A program made the translations under genes and the position numbers. Of a stretch of DNA of 64,000 nucleotides, positions 1 through 11,105 are shown piece by piece. The DNA comes from Oryzias latipes (Eukaryota; Chordata; Actinopteri; Beloniformes; Adrianichthyidae), in the NCBI RefSeq assembly GCF_002234675.1, contig NC_019881.2, positions 16,736,494 to 16,800,493 of the forward strand, in the 5' to 3' direction. Numbering within the stretch: position 1 is the stretch's first letter; each line of letters opens with the position of its first letter. The notes under the pieces were generated by a model that saw only the letters and a program-made list of their open reading frames with translations, had not been told where the DNA came from and searched no databases.

Positions 1-177
1 ATTGGGAGTTGGGTCATCTAGACCCACTAGACAGTGCTCTGAACCGTTTTTCTTCAATGATTTGTGATCTTCACTGGTGTCCATGGATTACATGAAATCT
101 TTCCACCTTTATCCACCTTTGTCTTGGTAGGGGGAACATGTCAATGTAAGGGTGGGGTCATCTAAGATAGCACAAGG

Positions 178-395
178 GTTAGTAGTGACATTTGAATGGC
201 GTCCCTTTTAAATCATGGAAATTTCAACCGTTTGTAAATTTATCATGGAGGAGAAATTAACAATTGCTGTTTGTGTCCTGCCAGAATTATAAGACACCAA
301 GTCTTTCAAATATCGGAAAAGAACTTTGAAAGGAAATGCTTGAAGCTGGATTCACGAGATTTGCACCGCTTTGACAGTACCTTCGCTAGTATCGG
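178..395 (-). repeat. non-autonomous DNA-transposon-like repeat, fragment
   Basis: Read on the minus strand this matches the repeat at 24020-24450, for example the shared block around 'catggaggagaaatt' and the 'gacaccaagt' block. A second, forward fragment of the same family lies at about 745-815. The family cannot be named from the sequence alone; ends containing 'ttcacac' at the 24 kb copy suggest a short DNA transposon. It is diverged, so old. Confidence 0.55.
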
Positions 396-469
396 ATGGT
401 GACATAAATAAAATAAAAGTACATAAACATAATTTAATTTAAATCATTTTAACTGGAAATTATTTTAAT

Positions 470-1211
470 TTTACAGAATCCCATGATTTCATTTCAAAAT
501 AAAAGACCCTGCACTTCATAGAATCATCTCAATGCAGCAAATGTAGCAATAGGATGTAATGTCAGCCATGATTTAAAAAAAATAAAAATAAACTATACAC
601 AGTTTTCGTTGTCATTGTTGGTGCATTTTAGCCAGAAATTTGTAACACTAAGAAACTAAAAGTAATCCAAACAAAGTAAGTAATCTTTACCAGATTCTGT
701 AGCATACGGTGTTCATGCGGGACTGTCGCAAACTGATCCTAGCTCATGAACTCCCATTTGGAAGAGGTTTGGAGCGAAATTTTGAAGCGATGCGAATCTT
801 GGGAATCCATCAGTCCCAATTAAAATTCTTGAATTTTGTTTTACAAAAGACAGTTTGGCAAATAATTTAATGTGCATACTTAAAATTGATGTTCTGTGCT
901 ACACAGCGCTAAAAAATGTGTCAAAAATATTTGACTTATGTAAATTGCAAAACTGCACAGCTTCATGGATTGCTGGAGCATTACGACTTTCACAGTCAGG
1001 AGCCAAGTAAAGCAACAGTAACTATACTTCAACTGTTTGTGAATGAGTTGAATGAAGTTTGACTTGTAAGACTGCTTTGTTGCGCTTGATGCGCCGTAAA
1101 GTCCAGAAAAAATTACTTTTAAATATTGAAAACATTGTATTTTACCTTCAGAGGGCAACAAAGGTCAAAGAAAGAGCCACATAAGGCTTTGGTCCTCAGG
1201 TTGCAGTTCTA
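470..1211 (+). mobile_element. hAT-like non-autonomous element, degraded copy 1
   Basis: This shares ordered blocks with copies at 9900-10659 and 60972-61949: 'ttcaaaataa', 'tcaatgcagca', 'gccagaaatttgtaa' and 'tgaatgagttgaat'. Its end near 1165-1211 reads 'agagccacataaggc' then 'caggttgcag', which is the usual hAT-type terminus of this fish family. About 700-840 is foreign: it holds a fragment of the repeat seen at 178-395 and 24 kb. The reading frames inside do not look protein coding. Confidence 0.55.
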
Positions 1212-2189
1212 AACCAAAAACATGGCTGCTCTCACTGCAGTCTCCTACACCTTTCCTTTTTAGTCCTACTGACACTCTTTTGTGAATCTTTTTGAAACCT
1301 TCCTCCACCCATACCATACTGCTTGTAGTCACCTCCTCACCTATTTCTCTCCTCCCCCTTCTTCACCTCTGCCCCCTGTAACCTCTCTGTTCCACTGTCT
1401 GGGTTTGGCTAACATCTATTCCTCTCTATTCCAGAGTAAACCTCGATATCTAAAGATGTTCCTCCTACACAATTTGAAATCACCTCACTGGTCCTCACTT
1501 ACCACATTAAAACCCAGTTGAAGCATCTGTTACAATTTGTCTTTATTTTCTCAACTTCTTCTAACTCTATGGATGCCCTCCCTACCCCCCCCCCCCACTA
1601 CATTTACCCCCTCTTTACCAAATTATAATCCTTTCATCCCAACTATATGCTCTCCTAATCCATTTATCAATTTCATTTTATCACATAGAGTCACTTTCAT
1701 GCTTTACTTCATCTATCCATTCACTTTTCCTTTCTACTATTGAACCTTATCTGATGTTTACAGTCAGAAAAAAATGTACACAAGATGACCCCTCAGCACA
1801 GAGTCTGCAACATTGCCATCCGTTGCAGATCCCCACACAGCCTGGTCAGATTCCCATTCGTCGGACTAAATATTTCAATACAAACTCTTTCAATACAAAG
1901 TGGTCTTTGTTAAAAAATAAAGTTCTTCTCTATTTTACCACATGGCTGCTTTTGTCAGAATTTATAAATCCAGCAAAAATCATTAAACAAGTGAGGTAAA
2001 ACAAAAGTAATACTCTCCAAATCAATATTATTTCAAAATTAGTTAGTCTGGGAGCAGCATGTACATCCAATCACTTCAAGCAAACAATGCCATCAAGGTC
2101 TTTGATGTACTGTTCCACAGACAAAGTAACACAATATCACTTATTTTTGGACAGCAGATTTGGTTGTGGTGTTATTTAAATCTATTTAA
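1212..2189. other. gene-less, low-complexity stretch
   Basis: The plus strand is pyrimidine-rich from about 1250 to 1750, including a C tract near 1587-1599. The open frames here are rich in Pro, Ser and Leu and follow from that composition. No gene, RNA or named repeat was recognised. Confidence 0.6.
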
Positions 2190-2368
2190 ATCATCTTTTG
2201 TTTTTTTTGTCTGCACCCGATTCAAAATTATTTAAATAAAGAAATACTCAGAAATGCAGTTTTAATTTTAGTTTTTCTTTATATTTATGTTTTCAATTGT
2301 GAGTAAAATGCCACAAAATCATGTTAAAAACATCAAATATACGACTTTCATTGGAGTGGGTCTTTAAA
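2190..2368 (-). repeat. dispersed 'aaagac' repeat family, partial copy
   Basis: This is a partial copy of a family of about 600 bp also present at 27538-28140 (minus), 33173-33770 (plus) and 57370-57775 (plus). Shared blocks on this strand include 'gaaatactcagaaatgc' and 'atgccacaaaa', and the copy ends in 'gagtgggtcttt'. It is probably a non-autonomous DNA element; no superfamily was assigned. Confidence 0.6.
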
Positions 2369-3047
2369 TATTAGTAAAATTAAAAGGAAACATGGTTAAA
2401 AGCAAGGTCACCAGGTTCCTTTGCCAATATTCTGCTATCTTCATTTAAGCTTATTATCCTCGTGTATTTAAGTGTCTGGTTGAAGGTACATCCTTATTAG
2501 GTTCTCTGCTTTGCTCATTCTGTTGGTTTTCCCCTTTAATTCAAGAACTTGTGTTTGAATTCATGTGTTTTTAGTAGCTACTGTTAATTAAAAGTTTAGT
2601 GCAATTTTGTGTCCATGGTTCATGATTTTAAAAAGTGTTGAAAACTAATCAACAATAACATCCTTCATAATGTATTTTTTTTTCAATTAACACGTTTTAT
2701 ATTACACTAAATTTGTATTATGTTTTGGAAAACTACACAAACATTGTCAGTCCAAAAATCCAACAAATGCTGTCAAATAAAATGTTGGTATCTCAGGTTT
2801 TCTGTGCGTAAAACTCGAGTCCAGTCTGTCACTAAAGGGGGGAACCGGTGAGTGAACGCTGTGCGTGTGTGCGCACATGTGGATGGGAGGGTCATATAAT
2901 GAATTGAAAGAAAGATATAGTGACCAAAAACAGCCACCATCTACCCTCTACCCCCTACCCCAACCCCCTTCCTCCAGCCTGGGGTTTGAATTAATGTGTT
3001 TCTATTTTTGGCTCTCCCGTGTTTCCAGGGGAAACCTAATGACGCAA

Positions 3048-3405
3048 TGACGTCAATGCAGGTCACCAGCAAAAAGCAGACTGGAGGAATTGAGTGGCTT
3101 CCATTAGAGGTTTTGCAGCATTTTCCAGAGAGGAGGGAGGAGGACAAAATGGATTAAGATTGAGAAATGCACAGAAGTACAAATTATTATTATTAGTTGT
3201 AGTATTATAAATACAGGGCGAAATTAATAGAAGGCAATGCGACTGACGTCTGGAAAGGATGGAGGGAGGGTGGAGGGGTGGTGGTTGGGGGGACCCTAGT
3301 GCTGCATATGAATGGGTGCCGCTCAAATTCCCAGGGATTATTGGAGGGAAAAAAGAAGAGGACGGAAACACGGGGTCCGCGGTTCCTTGGATCGGGGCAA
3401 AATGG
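3048..3405 (+). promoter_or_regulatory. probable promoter and first exon of the pri-mir-129 transcript
   Basis: A perfect palindromic CRE, TGACGTCA, lies at 3048-3055 and a TATAAATA box at 3206-3213, which would place a start near 3238. A half CRE (TGACGTCT) follows near 3244. The region from 3240 to 4150 is GC- and CpG-richer than its surroundings. A strong donor, ATGG|GTGAGT, stands at 3405/3406. The nearest downstream product on this strand is mir-129, whose hairpin follows a good acceptor (tctccag) at 6501-6507. An activity-responsive CRE promoter would suit a neuronal miRNA. The link between promoter and miRNA is inference; no transcript evidence is available here. Confidence 0.5.
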
Positions 3406-3699
3406 GTGAGTCTTTTCTATTAAATTATTTTTTATTGCATCTTTTTTTGCTTATTTTTGAAATATTTAAAATGAGAAAAAGGAAGAAGCTTCCGCTGGGG
3501 TTTGGCGCTCAGAGATAATAAGAAATGCATCTCCGAGTTTGGCGGTGGAGCGTGAGTGGCCATTGAGTCGGACTGATGAGTGATCATGGTTGTGGGGAGG
3601 GGGGGATTCGAGTAAAATGGGTGGGGGGCATTAATCCTCAGTAAAAGTGTGTTCGTGTTAACTTTCAGCGAGTTGATTGCAATTTCTTTCTATGATCAC

Positions 3700-3734
3700 C
3701 CGTGGCTGTGGACGTGCGCCGTCCACAGCCACGG
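3700..3734. repeat. perfect 14-bp GC-rich inverted repeat
   Basis: Arms 3700-3713 (ccgtggctgtggac) and 3721-3734 (gtccacagccacgg) are exact reverse complements around the 7-nt loop gtgcgcc. It lies about 300 bp after the putative first-exon donor, in the CpG-rich part of the presumed first intron. It is neither a terminator nor a recognised tRNA or miRNA. It could be a protein-binding palindrome or an RNA hairpin. Confidence 0.75.
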
Positions 3735-6558
3735 TGCTCCGACGCACCAACAATCCCGCATCCATCCATGTCTTTTGAGATATTTTCCTCATGCATGCCC
3801 CGAGGAGAGACATTTTACAATCCAACTGCAAGTCTGAGGTGTGGCGATAATCGGTGCAACAATTGCCAGCTAATTGTAGCGCCAGTCACCCAACGGCTTG
3901 CATCATTTTGGATGCTGCCATGCAAAGGTTTCAGAGCTATGAAGGCGACGTTTGATGCTTTTCCCATTTCGAGTCTGTTGGATGGGTAAAGGGCGGCAAG
4001 ATGTACCCTTACTTCTTTTAGGGTGTCGGATTTTAGGACAAAAAAATAATAAATAAATAAAAAGCGCTCGCATGCACGCGGAAGTCCGCGCTCGCACAGG
4101 CGTGAGTTGCCTTCTTTGCAGGTTTCACTGCGTTATGGCAACAAGTGCCAATTCACGCGCGATCAGTACCATACAGCCCCTTTTTTTAATCATCGTGATG
4201 CCTCAGAAAAGCCTGACTTGAATTGTCTCATTTTTTTCCCTTTTATCATTCTTTCTTTACACATTGTATTTTTATTTTCAATCATCAGCAAACCAATTTC
4301 GCTCCTTTCTGTCTTTATGAGGGGCGTTTACCTGAGAGAGTTGGTTTCAGAACCATGGCCAGCGCATGGCGTTTTCAGCACCATGGAGAGGGCTCACCCA
4401 TCAGCCGTCTTTTCTACACGAAATTCCATTTTGGTCCTTGTCTGATCAGTTTGTTTGAAATTGTTGCACCTACCCCTACACCTCTGGAAGACCTGACAGC
4501 TTCAGCTGGCCTGTGCAGCCAAGACCACAAAATCATAAGAACCTCTTAGTGCCTTGACAGGCAACACCAAACAGAATAAAAACACACTGTTTCCATGTAC
4601 AACAATATCTGAATTTGGGACAAATTATGAAGGGGAGGAATTGTGACAATTTTCCCTCTCATGTGACGCACACTGTGAGGTAAATGTGGCAGATGCCGAC
4701 GTGTGCAGATGGTCCAGTCTACCAAGCCCTATTCGCTTCGGGTTTGACGTAACTCGCATGTTCAGACAAAAGGCCTGTCGTCCAGATGAAGCCCTTTGCT
4801 GTGTGCTCCTCCTCAAAAGAGCCTTTTCTTCAGGATCCTGATCTTTACTGAGGCATGACTTTCCACAGTGTGGATCTGAAACTTGACTTTTTATTTCGAA
4901 AAGCTTTTTAAATGAGCCTGGGACAAATCAAATTTCCAAATTCAAGTCAAAGATAGAAAGGCTGTGGCGAAGGAGGAAAGGTGTAAATCAGGTGTACAAC
5001 AGAAGCAATTTTGCATTATATTTCCTGAACCCTATGAAAACAAAACGTTTTTTTAAAAAAATGTCGTAATCCCCTCCTAATCTGTAACTTTTCTAGACAG
5101 AAGTTTAAGTTTTATACAGGATGACATCCTGACATGATCGTCTACTACTGTGTACAAAGTTTGGATTTAGAAAGAGGAGTTCCATCAATGTTATGTGTTA
5201 TTATTTCAACTGCCATGTTGGAATACAATGAGTAGATTTGGCAGGACACTTTCAGAGGTTTTATCATCTACATCTTGTAGTTGGAGTGTAACAATCTAGG
5301 GAAGTTACAGACAGCTAACAGACCTCCTTCTGTGACATGGACATTTTTTAAATCTCCATTGTTCATTACATTTACGTAAATGTTGGTGGATAAATAAAAA
5401 GTTTAAAAAATTCATGGGTGAAGATACAGTTTTCTATCTGCCACAATATTAGAAACATTACACTCCTACTTTAAGTAACTGTTTTCAATCTGAGGATTTA
5501 TTTGCAAATCTTTTGTACACTTTGAATCTACATTGAACATGGAGGTTCTACATTGTAGCGGTATTTTTCAGGCAAAAGTGTTCCCTTATTCCTTTTTAGG
5601 TTGCTCAGAAACCGCTGACTGATTTGCAATGACAAGCGAATGAAACTTCATCAAGTGGAAAGAAGACATGCTGAAACACTTGTTAAGACAACAGTGTTGT
5701 CGCTGTGTTGATGATCAGATGCAAGTGTGTAACTGCATCTGAAACCCATGAAACCCAAATTTTCAGATATTGAGGTTTCGGGTTCTTCAGATTTTGTCAG
5801 TGTGGACTAAGTCATCCAACATTTTGGCAATAATGTTCTTTTTTCTCACCTACAGGAATCCATGCTTATGATGTTAGAAGCGTTCTGCATCCTAAACTTT
5901 ATGATCTAAAAGGTGTGTGTGGGAACTTCAACAAAAAACTATGCTTTTTTATGGCTTCTCTTAAAGGTTTTTTAAACTTAAACAGAAAGAACAACAAACA
6001 GAAAATCCAATGATCCGTCCAAATCTGCTCAAATGCAATTTTTCAGAAGGAGGAGAATAATTTTCAGCTCATATTCAGAAAAGGCTTTAATCACGTCACT
6101 TTTATCAGAATTGTCTGAATTTGGCTTTCTGGTTAAAACTGTGATCTGGGTATAACAATGAAGCAATAGACAAGCAACACAGGTGGAAACTCATTTTGAC
6201 TAAGACATAAAGTGAAGACAAACCAGAGAGAAGTCCTGAATTGTCTGTTTTTTCTCCCATACTTCATTCAGAGAAACTGCTGGTTTCTCATTTTTAAGAC
6301 ATATGGAAACCAAATGTTTAATAGTAATGTATTAGCAAAGCTCATCAATGCACCAAAAGCATTTTGTTTGGCTGGTTTTGAGGCTGAGGGAGGACTGTTC
6401 ATTTTTGAAAACAGGAGTTCTCTAAATATGGATCTTACGTTTGTCTCTGTGCTTTCCAAAGTCCCCACAAATGTGCTGAAAGCTCCTCTTCTTTCTCCTT
6501 TCTCCAGGTTCCGGAATCATCGTCATCACAGGACACATTTACGGCATTGTCCTTTGTG

Positions 6559-6630
6559 GGTCTTTTTGCGGTCTGGGCTTGCTGTTCCTAAGGAAGTAGC
6601 CAGGAAGCCCTTACCCCAAAAAGTATCTTC
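6559..6630 (+). ncRNA. mir129-1: mir-129 precursor hairpin (mir-129-1 type)
   Basis: The 5p arm at 6562-6582 carries the known mature miR-129-5p sequence, starting ctttttgcggtctggg. The 3p arm at 6605-6626, starting aagcccttacccc and ending in aagtat, is the miR-129-1 form of the 3p product. The arms pair across a loop of about 22 nt to make a standard pre-miRNA. miR-129 is a conserved, mainly neuronal vertebrate microRNA loaded into Argonaute to repress target mRNAs. In human, MIR129-1 lies just upstream of LEP at 7q32; here leptin starts 6.5 kb downstream on the same strand, so synteny supports the assignment. The hairpin begins about 50 nt after a good splice acceptor (6501-6507), so it probably sits in an exon or exon-edge of its primary transcript. 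Identification is by remembered mature sequence. Confidence 0.95.
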
Positions 6631-6639
6631 AGTGGATTC

Positions 6640-8960
6640 TGGCATCTGCATTGGCTTTTCCTCTCTTGCTGATGGAATTTGCCACTGAAATTCTCTGTGA
6701 TGGAAACTCATCAAAGGCTTGGCAAAAAGGGGCACCACTTTTAGTTATCTGTAAAATGCTGTGAAGGGATTTTGAAGGAAAAATGCCAGAGGTTTCAATG
6801 ACTGGTGTGGCAGAAAATTTTAGTCTGTGTTGGAAAATCCCTGTAAATATCACCTGATTAATCTAAAAAACAATCAAGTCAGCTGTTATTACATCACCTT
6901 AAGGTTTAAAAGTGCAAAGCTAACAATCCTGTAGTGAAAACTAATCAATTTTTGGCGTGCAAAATCAGGTGGGACTCAGATTGTACATTGATCAGTTAAT
7001 TACTTGCCTTTTTTATGGTGCAGTTTGGTAAAATCTAAATTTCTTTATTATCTAAAAAGGTCAAATAATTTCATTTTTTAAGAAAGATGTCTGATTCCTA
7101 TGAATTCACTTCAAAGCTCTTGCTGCAAGTGTCTATGTATTTTCATTTTTTGGGACCAAAACCCTCTTTTATACACAAATAATGCTCTACTCCTAACCAT
7201 ACGTGGCCTGACATTCATAGAACCACCTATTGAAAGTGCGTAGACCGGATGCACCCGCTGAATGAATAATCTGAGAGAAAATGGATGTGTAGCTTCAAGC
7301 CTTTGATGACCTACGTGTTACATAAACGTGATTATTCCCCCAAACCCATGAACTCCCACAATGGAGTTTATGTACATCAATACCAGAGGCATTTTCGTGC
7401 CCTGACGAAGACGAAGACGTCATTGCTCAGTGTTGTGTTCACCAAAGAGGGTCTTTGCTGCACAGAAACCATCAGACATGTAGTTTTAAGTTACATTAGT
7501 GACATACTTTTGTCTTTTTTTTCTTGAGTTTCTAGTCAATACAGAAAATTTCTAGAGCTGCTTTTTAGTTTAGTGTGCTTTTTAGTATTGCTCTGCCAAA
7601 CAATGAATACTTGTATGCAAATCTTCATTTTACAAAGAAATCTTTAACCAAATGAGGTCAGCGTTTGTTTTTTTTACTGGATTGCTCCATTTGTGCATTT
7701 TTTTATAAACTGTAACGAAACCATAAACAAGATATTTTGCTCCAAAAAGAAGCAAATGTGTGAAAAGTAAAGCCTAAAAATGCAACTCTACACACACCGT
7801 CAACATCTTCCTCATTCTTCCGTTTTTTGTGGTCTTAAGGAGCTGCATCCACCTGTCCCATGCTAAATCAGCCATACTTCCTCCCCCAGTGGTTGATATA
7901 AAAAAAGATTCAGCAGGTTTTTAGTATGATTGCCCCCTCCTACACCCATCAAGTTAGCAAACAAGTCCCTTTACCGTTGTGTAGATAGGAAGTAGATATT
8001 CCCAGTTAAACTGTGGCACAATTTGTGTGTCACATGTTGCCCTAGGAAATAGGGCAGTGCCTCATCCCTGTCATCAGGCAGGCATGCGGGGCAGTGGATG
8101 TAGTTTTGCTCCTCTTCTGCTTGTAATAGAGTAAATTATTGGAAAAAAAGATTGAAACTTAATGGTCTCAATATTTAAGTCCATATTGAATTTATGGGTG
8201 TTGACCAAACAATAATCTTCTTTCAATAAATTGCTTTTATTGTATGATTTTATGCCTAAATGCTTCATGTTAGTGACAATTTCTTGATTACACATGAAAA
8301 AATTTGTAAGATTTCCCTTCTGATTCATGACAAATAAAGATTGATTGTACAAAAAAGTCAAAGAGATTTTATTTCACCAAAAAAATGTAAAAGAAAATAA
8401 GTACAATTCCTTTATATTTGGAAAAATATGAAACCTATTGACGAGATCGTTTAAGGTTTGACAGCAAGTTACTGAAAAAAGATGCGCAATGCAATGATGG
8501 GAACTGAGCATCTAAAACTGCAGTGTCTCCAACGGTAAATCTTTGGGTGAGCATAGCCCTCTAGAGGTATTTTTAGGAACCGCAGCTTATAATGTGCAAG
8601 ACTGCGCCACTGCAAAAAGAAACATGGTCATGAAGCAGAATAACAACATCCAGGCCTCTGTTAAGTTTACAGCTTCCGACTGAAAACAGAATGTTATTGG
8701 TAACAGATGTTGGTCCCCTTCATGTGACGCATGCGGCCCCAAAGATTACGGTAAAGCATCGCTTGTCTGTTAGTGATTATATGCTTGGTCAGTCTGAGAA
8801 AATACAAATTTTTTGGGGGTAACTTTTTTTCCCCCTTCTGTTTTACAGTTCACTTAGCTCAGCTGTGCATTCACTTGTTTTTTTTTACGTTGCTTATTTT
8901 TCTTGCATGTGAAAATAAAACCCGTTCAAGCACATTTTTTGGCCTTATCTCATCATTTTG
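6640..8960. other. gene-less stretch
   Basis: AT-rich DNA between mir-129 and the fold-back element. Open frames are short, lack splice context and match nothing known to me. No RNA gene or named repeat was recognised. Confidence 0.5.
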
Positions 8961-9084
8961 CAACCCAGTCTCATCCTAAAATGTGTAGTAGCTACATTTG
9001 TCCACATGGAAATGCGTGAGAGTTTTACAAAAACGCCCCCTAAACAAATGTAGCTACTACACATTTTAGGATGAGACTGGGTTG
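8961..9084. mobile_element. fold-back MITE with 41-bp perfect terminal inverted repeats
   Basis: Bases 8961-9001 and 9044-9084 are exact reverse complements over 41 bp, starting caacccagtctcatcc. The internal spacer is only 42 bp. The element is flanked by the direct repeat CATTTTG at 8954-8960 and 9085-9091, which looks like a 7-bp target duplication. It has no coding capacity. The transposase family was not assigned. Perfect arms suggest either recent insertion or arm homogenisation. If transcribed it would form a long hairpin RNA. Confidence 0.85.
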
Positions 9085-9899
9085 CATTTTGATGTCATTA
9101 ACAAAAACTGTTTTTATTTACTTTCACAAAAAGCTTTGTTTATCACTGTACTGAAAGGTGAGCGATTAACAGTCCAATTTAAGTGGACATTTTAGGGAGG
9201 AAAATTACCTTTTATCTTTTTACTTTTGATCCACAGAAACCCTCAGATGAGGTTCAAGAGCAGCTTATCTGAGGCCAAATGTGCTGACGCATAAGGGAAT
9301 TAGGAAGGGAAGGCATGAGGAAGGGATTCAAAAAATGCAGTTTGGTTTTACAGTCAGCTACAGACACACGTCATCTGATCCAACAGGTTTGGGTTCACTC
9401 ATCTATTAAATAAAGTGTGATTCAATAAGACGAGGGCATTGGGTTTACCATTCGCTCATTTCTCCCTCTCCAGCCATGTATGGTTCTTCATACCTCAGTT
9501 ATTTCACCATAAAGGTGGGAGTGTCAGAGTTGAACCCACGTCAAGCCGTGTTACTGGAACTGACCAGTGTACCTATTCCAAGAATTTTTTTTTCTGCAAA
9601 CTTCCCATATTTGTCTCTATGGGGTAAAGTATTTCCACTTGCTTAATACTGTCAGAGGGAAATAATGCACTGTTATCTGATGGTATTGATCTGTTCTTTG
9701 AAAGTTTTAGGGCCCTCGGCTCCTTTCTGTATGTTAATCTCAAGTAACATAAAATGTGAGAGTAGATAGCAGGTCTTATAGGTCTAATATTTGGACAATT
9801 TTCTGAGGATTAAGATAATTTTCTCATTTTAATTGAAGTAGAAGGAAAATAAAAGTTTCCTAAAAAACACGTAAATGACGGTTAATCTAGCATTTAAGG

Positions 9900-10659
9900 C
9901 AATGGTCTGCAACCTTTAACACTTTAAAAGATATTCAGGCTGATCTCTTAATAAGAATAACCCAGTTGGAGCCACAAAATCTCACCCCTTAGAAATATAA
10001 GACAAAATAGTTTTTCTTTTTTTTTTCTGTTTTTTTGTAATTAAACAGTTTAGAACGTTTGACAGAGGCTACGACTTCCTTTCAAAATAAGACACCCTGT
10101 GCCATATTGGATCATTTCAATGCAGCAAGGTAACATAACATCAGCAGAAATATAATAAAATAAAATAAAATAAAACAACAATGCAGCTATTTGTTGGTGC
10201 GCCTCATCCATAAATTCATAAACCTAATGAATCATAATTAAATTAGAGCCAACTAAGTGACTGCAATATATTTTTTTCTCACTATAAACTGTACTTAAAC
10301 GGCTGACATTTTTCTAAAACACAGTCCGTATGATTTCTGTTTGTAATTACTGATCTCAAACCCCTTTTCTGTTGTACTTGACGGTCAAAAGTGAGTCAAA
10401 AGGTTTAGGGTGACTGTGGTTAATTATGGAGCCGAACTGCTTGATGGATTCTTGGAGCATTATGGGTACTGTAGTCAAGATAAGCCCAGGGGTAAAATCT
10501 AAATTAAAGTTTGACTTATCTGACTGATATGTTTTGCTTTATTTACCTTATAGCCCCAAAAATATGTTACCTTTTAAAACATTTTGTATTTCTTCAACCA
10601 CGATAGAGGAGTAAAGGCCCAACCTGTGTCTCCCCGGGTCACCAGGCTGGAGACCCCTG
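9900..10659 (+). mobile_element. hAT-like non-autonomous element, copy 2 (complete)
   Basis: The left end reads caatggtctgcaacc and the right end gagacccctg; their complements resemble each other, as expected of the fish family with 'caggggtctgcaacct' termini. Flanks atttaagg (9892-9899) and gtttaagg (10660-10667) agree at 7 of 8 positions, fitting the 8-bp target duplication of hAT elements. Length is about 760 bp with no transposase frame. A (taaaa)n tract lies inside near 10156. Related copies are at 470-1211 and 60972-61949. Confidence 0.7.
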
Positions 10660-10995
10660 GTTTAAGGTATAAGAACTTGGAGGTGATATATGACAGTAAT
10701 TACGAATGTTGAAAATACACCATAGATTTCAGCATAATCTATTTTGAAATGATAGAGACATAATCAGAAAGATCTCAGCATGACCAAAGATGTATCCTCC
10801 ACTTTAAGGTTGAACTGATGAGCAGAAACATCTCCTACAGGAAGACTTCACACAGCTATTCAGTAACAACATGAAAGGTTACTTTGAAAAGGTTGCAAGA
10901 GTTAAAATAAAAAAAGTCTGAGACTAGTTGCAACTCATGCTGGTAGTAACCACAGTTTGTCATCTTAAAAAACTGATGATTGGTTTGTCTGAAGC

Positions 10996-11105
10996 ATCCA
11001 TCCATTTTCAGAAACCACTGAATCCCTTTCGGGGTCAGGGGGCTACCCTACCCAAGGTGGGGTACACCCCGAACAGGTCACCAATCTGTTGCTGGGCAGA
11101 TTTCA
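10996..11105 (-). repeat. SINE/LINE 3' tail, 5'-truncated (L2-like 'gacaggtcgcc' family)
   Basis: On the minus strand it reads 'gacaggt', 'ggggtgtacccc'-type and 'gaccccgaaagggat' blocks, ending in 'ggatgg'. This is the very common fish LINE/SINE 3' tail. A second copy in the opposite orientation lies at 25785-25912. Both are 5'-truncated retrocopies. Confidence 0.65.

Noticed and set aside
1282-1743. Two plus-strand open frames of 79 and 68 codons
   Set aside because: They follow from a pyrimidine-rich, low-complexity stretch, with no splice context or known domain.
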